Positions 33,898-42,041 of a stretch of DNA of 42,276 nucleotides are shown piece after piece. Source of the DNA: Pseudonocardia sp. N23. Lineage in GTDB: Bacteria; Actinomycetota; Actinomycetes; Mycobacteriales; Pseudonocardiaceae. Each line of letters starts with the position of its first letter. Position 1 is the stretch's first letter. The notes beneath the pieces are model-generated. The model made no database searches, was not told where the DNA came from, and saw only the letters and a list, made by a program, of their open reading frames with translations. The translations under genes were made by a program, and so were the position numbers. The stretch is from positions 1 to 42,276 of the forward strand of contig NZ_BEGX01000051.1 in NCBI RefSeq assembly GCF_002583555.1. Reading direction: 5' to 3'.

Positions 33898-33914
33898 GTA
33901 TCGTGTCACGATAC
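33898..33914. promoter_or_regulatory. Perfect 17-bp palindrome, operator-like
   Basis: GTATCGTG-T-CACGATAC is a perfect 8-1-8 inverted repeat in an AT-rich patch (TATTTTAGTA just upstream). It lies 17 bp before an ATG with a good AGAGGAAG site (33932) that opens a frame of only 14 residues (MKENMTVALACPVS). The arrangement looks like a MarR-type operator with a truncated regulator gene on one side and a truncated target gene on the other. Confidence 0.6.
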
Positions 33915-33931
33915 GATTGAAAGAGGAAGTC

Positions 33932-33976
33932 ATGAAAGAGAACATGACGGTGGCGCTCGCCTGCCCGGTTTCGTGA
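33932..33976 (+). pseudogene. Start of a lost gene behind the palindrome
   Basis: AGAGGAAG and an ATG open a 14-codon frame (MKENMTVALACPVS) that stops at 33976. The good start signals and operator suggest a once-regulated gene whose body is gone. Bases 33977-34279 show only low-complexity frames. Confidence 0.35.
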
Positions 33977-34279
33977 CCGCGCTGACCGTGATCGAGGTCG
34001 AGATGCGGATCGGACGCGACCGCACGACGAAGCAGATGTGGCAGTTCCACAGTCAGGATCACCGTCGGGTGAGACACCTCGGCCACCGCGCGCCGCAGCC
34101 GACCGGACGACGATCGACCACGCAGCGACCGGACGTGGTTCCCCCTCGCGGGCCCGGAGCTCGTCAGGAGTGCGGCGCACCGCCGCGATCAGCGCGGGGG
34201 GGTACCCGTACGGCCACCACACAGCTCCATTGCGGCGACAGCAGCCGCGCCATCGCAATATCAATCCAAGGAGGAGATC

Positions 34280-34477
34280 ATGAAACTCGGAAAGCACATC
34301 GCGGACGGGACCGCGGAGGACCAGGTGGAGTTCACACCGACCGGCTCCGAGCCGGGTGCAATCTCTGACGACACACTCGCGGCCTCCCGAATGAGCGAAA
34401 ACCCTGACGCCATGGCGCAGGGTGTGATGATGACGGTCCCGGCGCCGGCGACCGCTGGCGCGCGGATCGGGTCGTGA
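34280..34477 (+). CDS. 65-residue hypothetical protein, coupled to the Cys-rich gene
   Basis: A textbook ribosome binding site (AAGGAGGAG) precedes the ATG, and the stop overlaps the next gene (GTGA). The small acidic protein (MKLGKHIADGTAEDQVEF, then SENPDAMAQGVMM) has a Pro/Ala-rich tail ending ARIGS. It belongs to no family I recognise. Strong translation signals and coupling argue that it is real and works with the Cys-rich protein. Confidence 0.6.
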   Translation: MKLGKHIADGTAEDQVEFTPTGSEPGAISDDTLAASRMSENPDAMAQGVMMTVPAPATAGARIGS

Positions 34478-35232
34478 TCGGAAGGTCCGGCGCACACGAG
34501 AGCTCCGAGACGGCCCTGACCGGTTACAAGATCGCCTATCCGGTGGTCTCCTCGAACGGTGCGCGAACGGCGTTCAGCGGAGTCGGCGCCGGGAAGAGAA
34601 TCGTCTATCTGGCCGTCGACGACGCGGTGTGCCTGAACGATTCCAGTCATCCGGTACCGAACAGGATGTGCAAGTGCGGCTTCTACTGCTTTCATTTGCG
34701 GGATGCTGCACGTGACCTGACCTCCGCACCAGAGAACAGCGGAGCCGTCGTGATCGAGGTCGCGGCATCGGGGCGCTACCGTCGCCACGAGCTGGGCTTG
34801 CGTTATGCGCGACAGCGGGTTCGTCGGGTGTGGATGGGTCCGTGTCGATGCGGATGGGCCGCCGAGGTGTTCGTCCACACGGCTGAGGGCCGGGCCGGGT
34901 GGTGCCAGCTGACCCCGTCGTGCCGAGACTGCGCCCAAGGCCACCCTGTGCTCACCGGCGCGTCTTTCGCCGCGCTGTCCGGCGAGCGTGGGCTGACCGT
35001 GAGTGGCGACGACTCACCGTTGCGCCACTTCGAGCACCCGCACGACGGGACAGGCGACCAGAACACCGCCGGTGTCGATCGGCGCGGATGTGCGCACGGT
35101 CGGGACGGGCGCGATCACCACGGCTGCGCCGGAGCCGATGGGACGGCGTTGGTCGACGCCGAGTTCGCGGTGCTCCACGCTCGAATCGACGAGTTGCAGG
35201 CCGAGCTCGATCACCTCCTGCACCAAGAATGA
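34474..35232 (+). CDS. Cys-rich hypothetical protein with C-terminal coiled coil
   Basis: The 252-residue protein has three Cys clusters: NRMCKCGFYCFH (about 66-77), GPCRCGW, and PSCRDCAQGH. These probably bind zinc. The sequence around CGFYCFH and SGRYRRHELGLRYARQRV resembles a group of actinobacterial proteins of unknown function. The last 25 residues (EFAVLHARIDELQAELDHLL) have heptad spacing and should form a coiled coil. The GTG start overlaps the previous stop. A DNA- or protein-binding role is possible but not shown. Confidence 0.65.
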   Translation: MIGRSGAHESSETALTGYKIAYPVVSSNGARTAFSGVGAGKRIVYLAVDDAVCLNDSSHPVPNRMCKCGFYCFHLRDAARDLTSAPENSGAVVIEVAASGRYRRHELGLRYARQRVRRVWMGPCRCGWAAEVFVHTAEGRAGWCQLTPSCRDCAQGHPVLTGASFAALSGERGLTVSGDDSPLRHFEHPHDGTGDQNTAGVDRRGCAHGRDGRDHHGCAGADGTALVDAEFAVLHARIDELQAELDHLLHQE

Positions 35233-35337
35233 GCGGTCAAGAACGAGCCGTCGGTGGGCCGACGGACGGGGACGGACCGAGGAGACGTTGCCCTCGACCC
35301 GGCCTGCCCCCGGATCGGTCCCGACCGGGTCGGTGGA

Positions 35338-35490
35338 ACGACCGCTCGATGCGACGACACGTTCTGGAGCTGGTCGGCGACGGCGACGAGGATCCGGTCG
35401 AACTGGGCGTGCACTGAGACGGCGTCGGGTTGGTCGTACACCGAGTGCAGCAGCGCCCGGACCCAGGGCCGGCTGCTGCTTCAGCGCTGG
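35338..35490 (-). pseudogene. IS256-family (mutator) transposase fragment
   Basis: The minus strand encodes RPWVRALLHSVYDQPDAVSV followed by HAQFDRILVAVADQL. This is very like the conserved middle of actinobacterial IS256-type transposases (LLHSVYDQPDAxSVHAQFDR). Only about 45 residues remain, with frame breaks on both sides. Bases 35491-35624 hold no further gene. It marks an old insertion at the boundary of the arsenic module. Confidence 0.65.
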
Positions 35491-35624
35491 CAAGCCGCTC
35501 CGGCAGCGTGGCCCCGACCGCCGTGACAAGACCCGATTGGCGCCGATCATCCGTTGCCCGGCCGCGCGGCCAGGAGTGCAGACGCAGGCGATCCCGTGCG
35601 ACTGGTCGTGCACCCCCGGGCCGC

Positions 35625-36044
35625 TCAGTTCCGCGCGGTGAGTTCTGAATGCAGCGCCTCCACGCGGCGGGCGATGTCGTCGCGGACCAGGCGCATGCGC
35701 TCGATCCCTTCGATGCCGCGCTCGGACGGCTCGTCCGTGTCCCAGTTGCGCAGCTCGACGCCCTCGGGGACCTCGACTCGGGCATCGCGGCCGAGAGTGA
35801 CGATCAGGTCGACGCGGCGGATGAGCCCGGGATCGATCGACTTGGGAGTCTCCCCCGTCATGTCCGCGCCGGCCTCGGCCAGCGTTTCCGCTGAGAGTGC
35901 GTTGATCTTCTCGCCGGGATCGGTTCCGGCAGAATGGACCTCGACCGCGTCACCTGCGGCCTGGCGCATCAGGCCGGCGGCCATCTGGGATTTGCCACCG
36001 TTGCGGACACACACGAACAGGACGGACGGCTTTCGCTGGGTCAC
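35625..36044 (-). CDS. ArsC-like low-molecular-weight phosphatase family protein
   Basis: The 139-residue protein has the fold of low-molecular-weight tyrosine phosphatases and related arsenate reductases. Its phosphate loop is [11 protein letters not shown] (C12), with Lys (K18) where the usual CxxNxxRS loop has Arg. The second cysteine pair used by thioredoxin-linked ArsC is absent ([13 protein letters not shown]). It could be a mycothiol-linked arsenate reductase or a phosphatase. ATGA overlaps the upstream arsC, so it belongs to the arsenic operon. Confidence 0.82.
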   Translation of the reverse strand: MTQRKPSVLFVCVRNGGKSQMAAGLMRQAAGDAVEVHSAGTDPGEKINALSAETLAEAGADMTGETPKSIDPGLIRRVDLIVTLGRDARVEVPEGVELRNWDTDEPSERGIEGIERMRLVRDDIARRVEALHSELTARN

Positions 36045-36457
36045 GAGGTGCCCGTCTGTGCGGTGAGCTCAGCCAGCAGCTCGCGGACGCGGCGGTCGAT
36101 GTCGTCCCGGATCGGGCGCACCTCGTCGACCGGCTTGCCGGCGGGGTCGGTGAGTTCCCAGTCGAGGTAGCGCTTACCCGGGAAGACCGGGCAGGCGTCG
36201 CCACAGCCCATCGTGATCACGACGTCGGAGGCTTGGACGGCGTCTGTGGTGAGCTTCTTGGGGACAGCGTGCGACAGGTCGATGCCGATCTCGGCCATGA
36301 CCTCACGGACAGCGGGGTTGACCTCGTCGGCAGGTGTCGAGCCCGCGGAGCGGACGGTGACAGCGCCGTGAGCATGGTGCTGGAGCAGCGCTGCGGCCAT
36401 CTGCGACCGTCCGGCGTTGTGGACGCAGACGAACAGGACCTCAGGAACATCGGGCAT
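36041..36457 (-). CDS. arsC: Arsenate reductase ArsC (low-molecular-weight phosphatase type)
   Basis: ArsC reduces arsenate to arsenite in the cytoplasm for export by Acr3. The 138-residue protein has the intact loop [11 protein letters not shown] (C11, R17), plus C85 and C89 in [12 protein letters not shown], the pair used to pass electrons to a thiol reductant. The C-terminus ends [15 protein letters not shown] as in relatives. GGAGG lies 8 nt before the ATG. It follows acr3 by 23 nt and overlaps the second arsC-like gene by 4 nt. Confidence 0.94.
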   Translation of the reverse strand: MPDVPEVLFVCVHNAGRSQMAAALLQHHAHGAVTVRSAGSTPADEVNPAVREVMAEIGIDLSHAVPKKLTTDAVQASDVVITMGCGDACPVFPGKRYLDWELTDPAGKPVDEVRPIRDDIDRRVRELLAELTAQTGTS

Positions 36458-36480
36458 CGGGGCCTCCTCGACCAAGTGGG

Positions 36481-37581
36481 TCAGCGGTCCGCGCCGGCCC
36501 GCGTCGGCCACCAGCGGCGCCGCAGCGCGAGCGAGACGTACACCAGGGCGACGAGCACCGGGACCTCGATCAGCGGTCCGACGACCCCGGCGAGGGCCTG
36601 GCCGGACGTGACGCCGAACGTGGCGATCGCGACGGCGATGGCGAGCTCGAAGTTGTTGCCCGCGGCGGTGAAGGCGAGCGTCGCGGAGCGCTCGTAGTGC
36701 AGGCCGACGAGCTTGGCCAGGCCCAGGGAGCCGAACCACATCACGGCGAAGTAGACGAGCAGCGGCAGCGCGATCCGGGCGACGTCGAGCGGCCGCGAGG
36801 TGATCGCGTCGCCCTGCAGCGCGAAGAGGATGATGATCGTGAAGAGCAGCCCGTAGAGTGCGAACGGGCCGATCCTCGGAATGAACTTCTCCTCGTACCA
36901 GGCGCGGCCCTTGGCCTTCTCCCCGAACCTGCGGGTCAGGTAGCCGGCCACGAGCGGGATACCGAGGAAGATCAGCACCGAGCGGGCGATCTGCCAGGCG
37001 GAGACGTCGAGGTCGGCCTGTGGGAGGCCCAGCCATCCCGGGAGCACCGACAGGTAGAACCAGCCGAGCCCGGCGAACGCGATGACCTGGAACACGGAGT
37101 TGATCGCGACCAGGACGGCGGCGGCTTCGCGGTCGCCGCAGGCGAGGTCGTTCCAGATGATGACCATGGCGATGCACCGCGCGAGTCCGACGATGATCAG
37201 GCCGGTCCGGTACTCCGGAAGGTCGGGCAGCATGAGCCAGGCCAACGCGAACATCACCGCAGGGCCGATGATCCAGTTCAGGACCAGCGAGGTGATCAGC
37301 AGGCGGCGATCGCCGGTGACGGTGCCGAGACGGTCGTAGCGGACCTTGGCCAGCACGGGATACATCATGATCAGCAGGCCGAGGGCGATCGGCAGCGAGA
37401 CACCGTCGACAGCGATGGCGTCGAGGGCCGAGCCGAGCCCCGGGATCAGACGACCGGCGCCGAGGCCGACGACCATCGCGGCGATGATCCAGACGGGCAG
37501 GAAGCGGTCGAGGGTGGACAGACGCTTCGCGACTGCAGGATCCGATGCGGGGTCGGAGGTGGTCTCGGGGGTGGCGCTCAT
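36481..37581 (-). CDS. acr3: Arsenite efflux permease Acr3
   Basis: Acr3 is a membrane carrier of the bile/arsenite/riboflavin transporter superfamily that expels arsenite. The 366-residue protein has about ten hydrophobic segments. Family-specific motifs include GLARCIAMVIIWNDLACGD with the essential Cys, and AAGNNFELAIAVAIATFGV with the conserved Asn-Asn and Glu. The start overlaps the arsR stop by 4 nt (ATGA), and arsC follows. This is the core transporter of the operon. Confidence 0.96.
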   Translation of the reverse strand: MSATPETTSDPASDPAVAKRLSTLDRFLPVWIIAAMVVGLGAGRLIPGLGSALDAIAVDGVSLPIALGLLIMMYPVLAKVRYDRLGTVTGDRRLLITSLVLNWIIGPAVMFALAWLMLPDLPEYRTGLIIVGLARCIAMVIIWNDLACGDREAAAVLVAINSVFQVIAFAGLGWFYLSVLPGWLGLPQADLDVSAWQIARSVLIFLGIPLVAGYLTRRFGEKAKGRAWYEEKFIPRIGPFALYGLLFTIIILFALQGDAITSRPLDVARIALPLLVYFAVMWFGSLGLAKLVGLHYERSATLAFTAAGNNFELAIAVAIATFGVTSGQALAGVVGPLIEVPVLVALVYVSLALRRRWWPTRAGADR

Positions 37582-37949
37582 TCGGGGTTGTCACTTTCGT
37601 CGGGCGTGCAGCAGCTGGCCAGCGGCGTCGAGGTGGGGATGAGGACGTCGGCGAGGTGCCGGATGACGTCGGGCACGACGCGGTAGTAGATCCAGGTGCC
37701 GCGACGCTCACCGGCGATCAGCCCGGCCGTGCGCAGCACCTTGAGGTGGTGGCTGATCGTCGGACCTGTCACCTCGAATGCCCCGGTCAGGTCGCACACA
37801 CAGGCTTCGCCGCCCTCGTGCGCCGCGATCAGGGAGACGAGACGGAGCCGGACCGGGTCACCGAGCGCCTTGAACGCGGCCGCGAGCGTGGTCGCTTCGT
37901 CGGCGCTCAGCGGGACCGGGCCGCTCACCGGCGGCGCCTCCAATGGCAT
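37578..37949 (-). CDS. arsR: ArsR-family arsenic-responsive repressor
   Basis: The 123-residue winged-helix repressor has ACVCDL (C50, C52) ahead of the recognition helix (TGPTISHHLKVLRTAGLI) and a C-terminal pair C113-C114, all candidates for As(III) binding. It should release the operator when arsenite binds. The ATG at 37949 was chosen because an inverted repeat (37954-37985) lies immediately upstream; a GTG at 37961 would fall inside it. It heads the arsR-acr3-arsC-arsC operon. Confidence 0.93.
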   Translation of the reverse strand: MPLEAPPVSGPVPLSADEATTLAAAFKALGDPVRLRLVSLIAAHEGGEACVCDLTGAFEVTGPTISHHLKVLRTAGLIAGERRGTWIYYRVVPDVIRHLADVLIPTSTPLASCCTPDESDNPE

Positions 37950-37953
37950 TGAC

Positions 37954-37985
37954 TTCGACACCCATCTATCTTCATGGATATCGAA
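37954..37985. promoter_or_regulatory. ArsR operator-like inverted repeat
   Basis: TTCGACACCCAT (37954-37965) and ATGGATATCGAA (37974-37985) form an inverted repeat with 10 of 12 matching positions around an 8-bp spacer. It lies 4 bp before the arsR start codon, where a bound repressor would block the operon. Confidence 0.65.
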
Positions 37986-38025
37986 GCATGGCCACAACCC
38001 ATGATCGAGTGACGGGGACAACTCA

Positions 38026-39288
38026 TCAATCAGGTCGAACGTCCTGACCGACGTCAGCCGCAGCCGGCAGTCTCGACGCGGGAACCGATCCGACTGCCAG
38101 CACGGCTCCTGCGGCCGCGATGGCCGCGAGGAGCCAGAACACTGCCGTGTAGCCGCCGAACGCCACCGCGAGCGCCGCGCCCGCCCAGGGCGAGATCGCC
38201 GTGGCGATCATCGAGGGTGCGGACAGCAACCCGTTCAGCCGGCCGTAGTGGGCGGCACCCCAACGGTCGCTGATCGCGGTCGCCTGCAACAACGTGAAGA
38301 TCCCCCGCGCCGCGCCGGCGAGCATCGCAACAGCGATCAGGAGGCCAGCCGGACCCGGCACCAGGGCGAGCAGGGCTGTCGCCAACGCCGACATCGCCAG
38401 GATTGTCACGCCTCGCGCCCTGACGCTGAGTGTCCGGTCGAGCCGTCCGTAGAACAGCCGTCCAAGTACTTGGCCGAGCCCGCCGAGGCCGAGTGCCCAT
38501 GCCGCGGTGGACGTCGACAGGCCGCGCTCGATCAGTAGCGGCACCTGGTTGACCACAACGGCGAACGCGCTGAACGTGCCGAGCGCAATGGCAGCGACCA
38601 GCAGCAGGAAGGCGCCGCTGCGCGCCACCTCGCGCGGCGCCTCAGCAGCGGGGACGCCGTCCTTGTCGAGCTCCGCGTCGGCGGCATCGGGATCGGGCCA
38701 GCGGCCGCGAAGTCCGACCACGTGCCCGGGGATGGTGACCACGGCCAGGACCACAGCGAGCACGACGTAGGTGTGCCGCCAGCCCAGGTGTCCCGACAAC
38801 GCGGCGGTGAGCGGCGCGAAGATCGTGCTGGCGAGCCCGGCCAACAGCGTCAGGATCGTCAGTGCGCGGACTCGGCGCGGGCCCCACCAGCGAGTCAGGG
38901 CGGCGAAGGCCGGCGGGTAGAGAGTGCCTGCCATCGCGAACCCGGCCAGCACCCACGCGGCGAAGAAGAGCGGGAGCGTCGGTGCCCAGGCGATCCCGAG
39001 GGCGGCGGGTAGCGCCAGCAGCGAGCCGACCGTCATCACCGGCCGGGGGCCGATCCGGTCGAGCAGCCGCCCCGACCAGATACCGGCCAGCGCGGACACC
39101 ACCAGCCCGGCGGAGAACGCCGCGGTGATCGTCGAGATCGGCCAGCCGGTGTCCGTCGAGATCGACGGGGCCAGGACCGGGAAGGCGTAGTAGAGCACGC
39201 CCCAGCTGACGATCTCGGTCACGCAGAGCACGGCGAGCACCCGCCGCAGTCCGCCGGTGGTCAGCGGCTCGGCGCTCGTCTGCTGCAC
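38026..39288 (-). CDS. MFS transporter in the arsenic module
   Basis: The 420-residue major facilitator protein has about twelve hydrophobic segments in two halves, with the signature SGRLLDRIGPRP after TM2 and a soluble central loop (about 195-225). GGGAGGAG lies 6 nt before the GTG start; an upstream open frame to 39468 is Arg/Pro-rich and was rejected. It follows the arsO-like flavoprotein gene by 16 nt and is probably co-transcribed with it. Such MFS genes recur in actinobacterial ars clusters. The substrate (an arsenical or another compound) is unknown. Confidence 0.85.
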   Translation of the reverse strand: MQQTSAEPLTTGGLRRVLAVLCVTEIVSWGVLYYAFPVLAPSISTDTGWPISTITAAFSAGLVVSALAGIWSGRLLDRIGPRPVMTVGSLLALPAALGIAWAPTLPLFFAAWVLAGFAMAGTLYPPAFAALTRWWGPRRVRALTILTLLAGLASTIFAPLTAALSGHLGWRHTYVVLAVVLAVVTIPGHVVGLRGRWPDPDAADAELDKDGVPAAEAPREVARSGAFLLLVAAIALGTFSAFAVVVNQVPLLIERGLSTSTAAWALGLGGLGQVLGRLFYGRLDRTLSVRARGVTILAMSALATALLALVPGPAGLLIAVAMLAGAARGIFTLLQATAISDRWGAAHYGRLNGLLSAPSMIATAISPWAGAALAVAFGGYTAVFWLLAAIAAAGAVLAVGSVPASRLPAAADVGQDVRPD

Positions 39289-39304
39289 GCTCGCTCCTCC
39301 CGGA

Positions 39305-40642
39305 TCAGTCCTGTGGGTGTCCGATGGACAGGCTGACAGGCTGGGCCGGCGCTCCGCAGCATTGGCCTTCCGCCGCGGCGTCCGGGTCGTCGAACACCCC
39401 GGCGCCGCCGCAGACCCCGGTGTCCGGGAGGACCAGCTCGACGCGCTCGGCCGCGGCCTGGTCGCCATCGATCGCCGCCACGACCGACCGGACTTGTTCG
39501 TAGCCGGTCATGGCCAGGAAGGTCGGCGCCCGCCCGTAGCTCTTCATCCCGACCAGGAAGACCCCCGGCTCGGGCTGCGCCAGCTCCCGTGCCCCGTGGG
39601 GGTAGACAGTTCCGCACGAGTGGACGTTCGGGTCGATCAGCGGGGCCAGCGCCCGCGGCGCCTGCAGCACCGGGTCGAGATCCAGCCGCAGCTCCGAGAG
39701 CCATGACAGGTCCGGGCGGAACCCGGTCACCACGATGACCTCGGCGACCGGGTCGAGCCGGCGGCCGTCATCGCCGACCAGGACCAGGCCTCCTTCGACC
39801 GTCTCTACGCTCGCGGTGCGGAACCCGGCCACCGTGCTGATGTGGCCGGCCGCCACCGCCTGCGCGGCCCGACTGCCCAGTGCACCCCGCGCCGGGAGCT
39901 CATCGGCCTCCCCACCCCCGAACGTGTCGCCTACCTGCCCGCGGCGCAGCAGCCAGTCCACGTGCGTGCCCGGCTCCTCCGCGGCCAGCTCCGCGAACGC
40001 GACCAGCGCGGTCAGCGCAGAGTGCCCGCTTCCCGCCACGGCGATCCGACGACCCGCGTAGCGGGCTCGTACGGCCGGGTCGGCCAGGTCGGGCACCTGG
40101 TAGACGATCCGGTCCGTCGCCCGCGCCTCCCCGACTGCCGCCAGACCGTCGGCACCCAGCGGGTTCGGGCCAGTCCACGTACCGGAGGCATCGATGAGGA
40201 CCCGTGCCGCGACCCGCTGCTCGGCGCCGTCGACTCCGAGCACGTGCACAGTCAGCGGCTCGCTCTCGCGACCGGCGTCCACGACCCGGTCACGACCCCG
40301 GCGCGCGACCCCGACCACTCGGGCGCCGAACCGCACCCGCTCCCCCAACACCCGCGCCAGCGGCTCGAGGTAGCTCTCGGCCCACTCGTGGCCGGTCGGG
40401 TACTGCTCCGGGTCCGGCGCCGTCCACCCCGAGCGTGCCAGCAACTTCTCCGCCGCCGGGTCGACCAGCTCGGCCCACCGGGAGAACAGCCGGACGTGAT
40501 GCCACTGCCCCACGCTCGTCCCCGCACCCGGACCGGCCTCCAGCACCAGCACCGGCAGATCCCGCTCGACAAGCCTCGCAGCAGCGGCCAGCCCGACCGG
40601 CCCCGCGCCGACCACCACGACCGGCAACTCTGTCTCGCCCAC
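39305..40642 (-). CDS. arsO: ArsO-like FAD-dependent oxidoreductase
   Basis: The 445-residue protein is a flavin monooxygenase / thioredoxin-reductase-like enzyme. A GxGxxG FAD motif lies at the N-terminus (VVGAGPVGLAAAARL) and a second dinucleotide motif near residue 203 (AVAGSGHSALTAL). A late motif VFLVGMKSYGRAPTFL matches proteins called ArsO in ars operons. The C-terminus carries cysteines (VCGGAGVF, QCCGAP) that could bind arsenic. Its reaction has not been settled in the family. It is divergent from the ArsR-ArsN fusion across a 98-bp operator region. Confidence 0.8.
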   Translation of the reverse strand: MGETELPVVVVGAGPVGLAAAARLVERDLPVLVLEAGPGAGTSVGQWHHVRLFSRWAELVDPAAEKLLARSGWTAPDPEQYPTGHEWAESYLEPLARVLGERVRFGARVVGVARRGRDRVVDAGRESEPLTVHVLGVDGAEQRVAARVLIDASGTWTGPNPLGADGLAAVGEARATDRIVYQVPDLADPAVRARYAGRRIAVAGSGHSALTALVAFAELAAEEPGTHVDWLLRRGQVGDTFGGGEADELPARGALGSRAAQAVAAGHISTVAGFRTASVETVEGGLVLVGDDGRRLDPVAEVIVVTGFRPDLSWLSELRLDLDPVLQAPRALAPLIDPNVHSCGTVYPHGARELAQPEPGVFLVGMKSYGRAPTFLAMTGYEQVRSVVAAIDGDQAAAERVELVLPDTGVCGGAGVFDDPDAAAEGQCCGAPAQPVSLSIGHPQD

Positions 40643-40740
40643 GACGTCCCACCTTCATCGACGTTCATCGATATTCCGCCACGGACTGTATCGACGTCGA
40701 TCGATTGACGCAACCATCGATGGACGTCGATAATGGCGGT
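40643..40740. promoter_or_regulatory. Divergent operator region of the ArsR fusion and arsO-like genes
   Basis: TATCGACGTCGAT (40689-40701) and ATGGACGTCGATA (40720-40732) form an inverted repeat with 12 of 13 matches around 18 bp. Inside it, ATCGAT at both ends of 40700-40721 makes a nested repeat. Nearer the flavoprotein start, TTCATCGA is tandemly repeated around 40653-40671. This density of ATCGA half-sites is typical of ArsR/SmtB operators and suggests control of both genes. Confidence 0.65.
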
Positions 40741-41658
40741 ATGAGCGTCAAGACCGGACGAGCCGAACTGTCGATCACCGACGTCTCGACGACCACACCG
40801 GGCCAGCTCGGACCGGGCGACGCCAGGGTCTACGCCGAGTGGTTCGCCTGCCTGGCCGATGCCACCCGCGTCCGGCTCCTGCATGCTGTGGCCGCCGGCG
40901 GGCGCGAGATCACCGTCGGCGACCTCGCCAGCCTGCTGGGCATCAGCCAGTCGACCTGCTCGCACCACGTCCGCAAGCTGGCCGACGTCGGGTTCGTGAC
41001 CGTGCGCCGCGACGGCAACGCCACCCTCGTCGCCGTCGATCCTTCGTGCTGCACCGGCCTGCCCCACGCCGCCGACATCGTCATGGGACTGCTCGCGCCC
41101 CGTCCGTGCTGCCCCGAAGACCTCCCGACCGACGTCACCGTCCGCGCCATGACCGACACGGACTGGGTCGACGTCCGCCGCATCTACGGCGAGGGCATCG
41201 CCACCGCCGACGCCACGTTCGAGACCGAGGTCCCGGACCGCCGCCACCTCGACCGCGCCTGGCTGCCCGACCACCGCTGGGTCGCCGAGATCGACGGCGA
41301 CGTTGTCGGCTGGACGGCGCTGAGCCCGGTGTCCGCGCGCCCCGTCTACGCCGGCGTCGCCGAGTCCTCGATCTACGTCGGCGACGGACAACGCGGCCGC
41401 GGTATCGGGAAGGCGCTCATCCACCGCCAGGTCTGCGGCGCTGACGACGCCGGCCTCTGGACCCTGCAGACGGCAATCTTCCCCGAGAACCGCGCGTCCC
41501 TCGCCCTGCACCACTCCGCCGGCTACCGCACCGTCGGCGTGCGCGAACGAATCGGCGAGCGCGACGGACGCTGGCGCGACACGGTGTTCCTCGAACGCCG
41601 TGCTGCTGGTTCGAGCCCTTACGCCGGAACAGGTGTCCCAGCATCACACGCTCCGTAA
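40741..41658 (+). CDS. ArsR repressor fused to an ArsN-type acetyltransferase
   Basis: Residues about 25-130 form an ArsR winged helix (LLGISQSTCSHHVRKL) with Cys residues C73, C103-C104 and C123-C124 available to bind As(III). Residues 132-287 form a GNAT domain of the phosphinothricin/arsinothricin acetyltransferase type: DATFETEVP, VVGWTALSPVSARPVYAGVA, QRGRGIGKAL (acetyl-CoA loop) and GLWTLQTAIFPENRASLALH. Free-standing ArsN1 acetylates the antibiotic arsinothricin. Here sensor and enzyme are in one 305-residue chain. The last 18 residues look like read-through without structure. It should bind the upstream ATCGA-rich operator. Confidence 0.88.
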   Translation: MSVKTGRAELSITDVSTTTPGQLGPGDARVYAEWFACLADATRVRLLHAVAAGGREITVGDLASLLGISQSTCSHHVRKLADVGFVTVRRDGNATLVAVDPSCCTGLPHAADIVMGLLAPRPCCPEDLPTDVTVRAMTDTDWVDVRRIYGEGIATADATFETEVPDRRHLDRAWLPDHRWVAEIDGDVVGWTALSPVSARPVYAGVAESSIYVGDGQRGRGIGKALIHRQVCGADDAGLWTLQTAIFPENRASLALHHSAGYRTVGVRERIGERDGRWRDTVFLERRAAGSSPYAGTGVPASHAP

Positions 41659-42041
41659 TGAGATGCAGCAGTCCGGCGCCGGCGAGAACACGAACGCCTC
41701 CGCGGAAATCGTCAGCTCGAGGACTTCCGCCCGTTCGATGAGGCGGAAGGCAATGCTCGGTCATTGCCTCGACGGTGCTCGGTCGATGGTGACGCGGCGT
41801 CGCGGGTGAGTCTTGGTCTCCTTCTCTCGACGCGAGCCCGTCATTGCCATTGACACTGCCACCAGCTCCACAATGGATTCGATATCGAGGGTGGACCCAC
41901 TTGGATGGGCAAGCCCATGGGGGCGCTGCGCGCGAACGCTGCGGTGCCCCCTGACACCGCCACTGGCTCGACCAACGGGCGCCTACGTGCTCAAACGCCC
42001 CACCGGCTGCCACCTGGTGCATAGCCGACTTCTCGACTACA
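41659..42041. other. Gap between the arsenic module and nuoF
   Basis: No convincing gene is seen in these 383 bp. A minus-strand frame near 41640-41720 reads LELTISAEAFVFSPAPDCC, protein-like for about 25 residues, and could be the tail of a lost gene. No terminator hairpin with a T-run was found. Confidence 0.4.

Noticed and set aside
33539..34495. 318-codon minus-strand frame
   Set aside because: Arg/Ser/Thr-rich, and the MarR relic lies in a different frame within it, so it is not a gene.
35237..35785. 182-codon minus-strand frame
   Set aside because: Low-complexity frame overlapping an ArsC-like gene and the transposase relic, both read in other frames.
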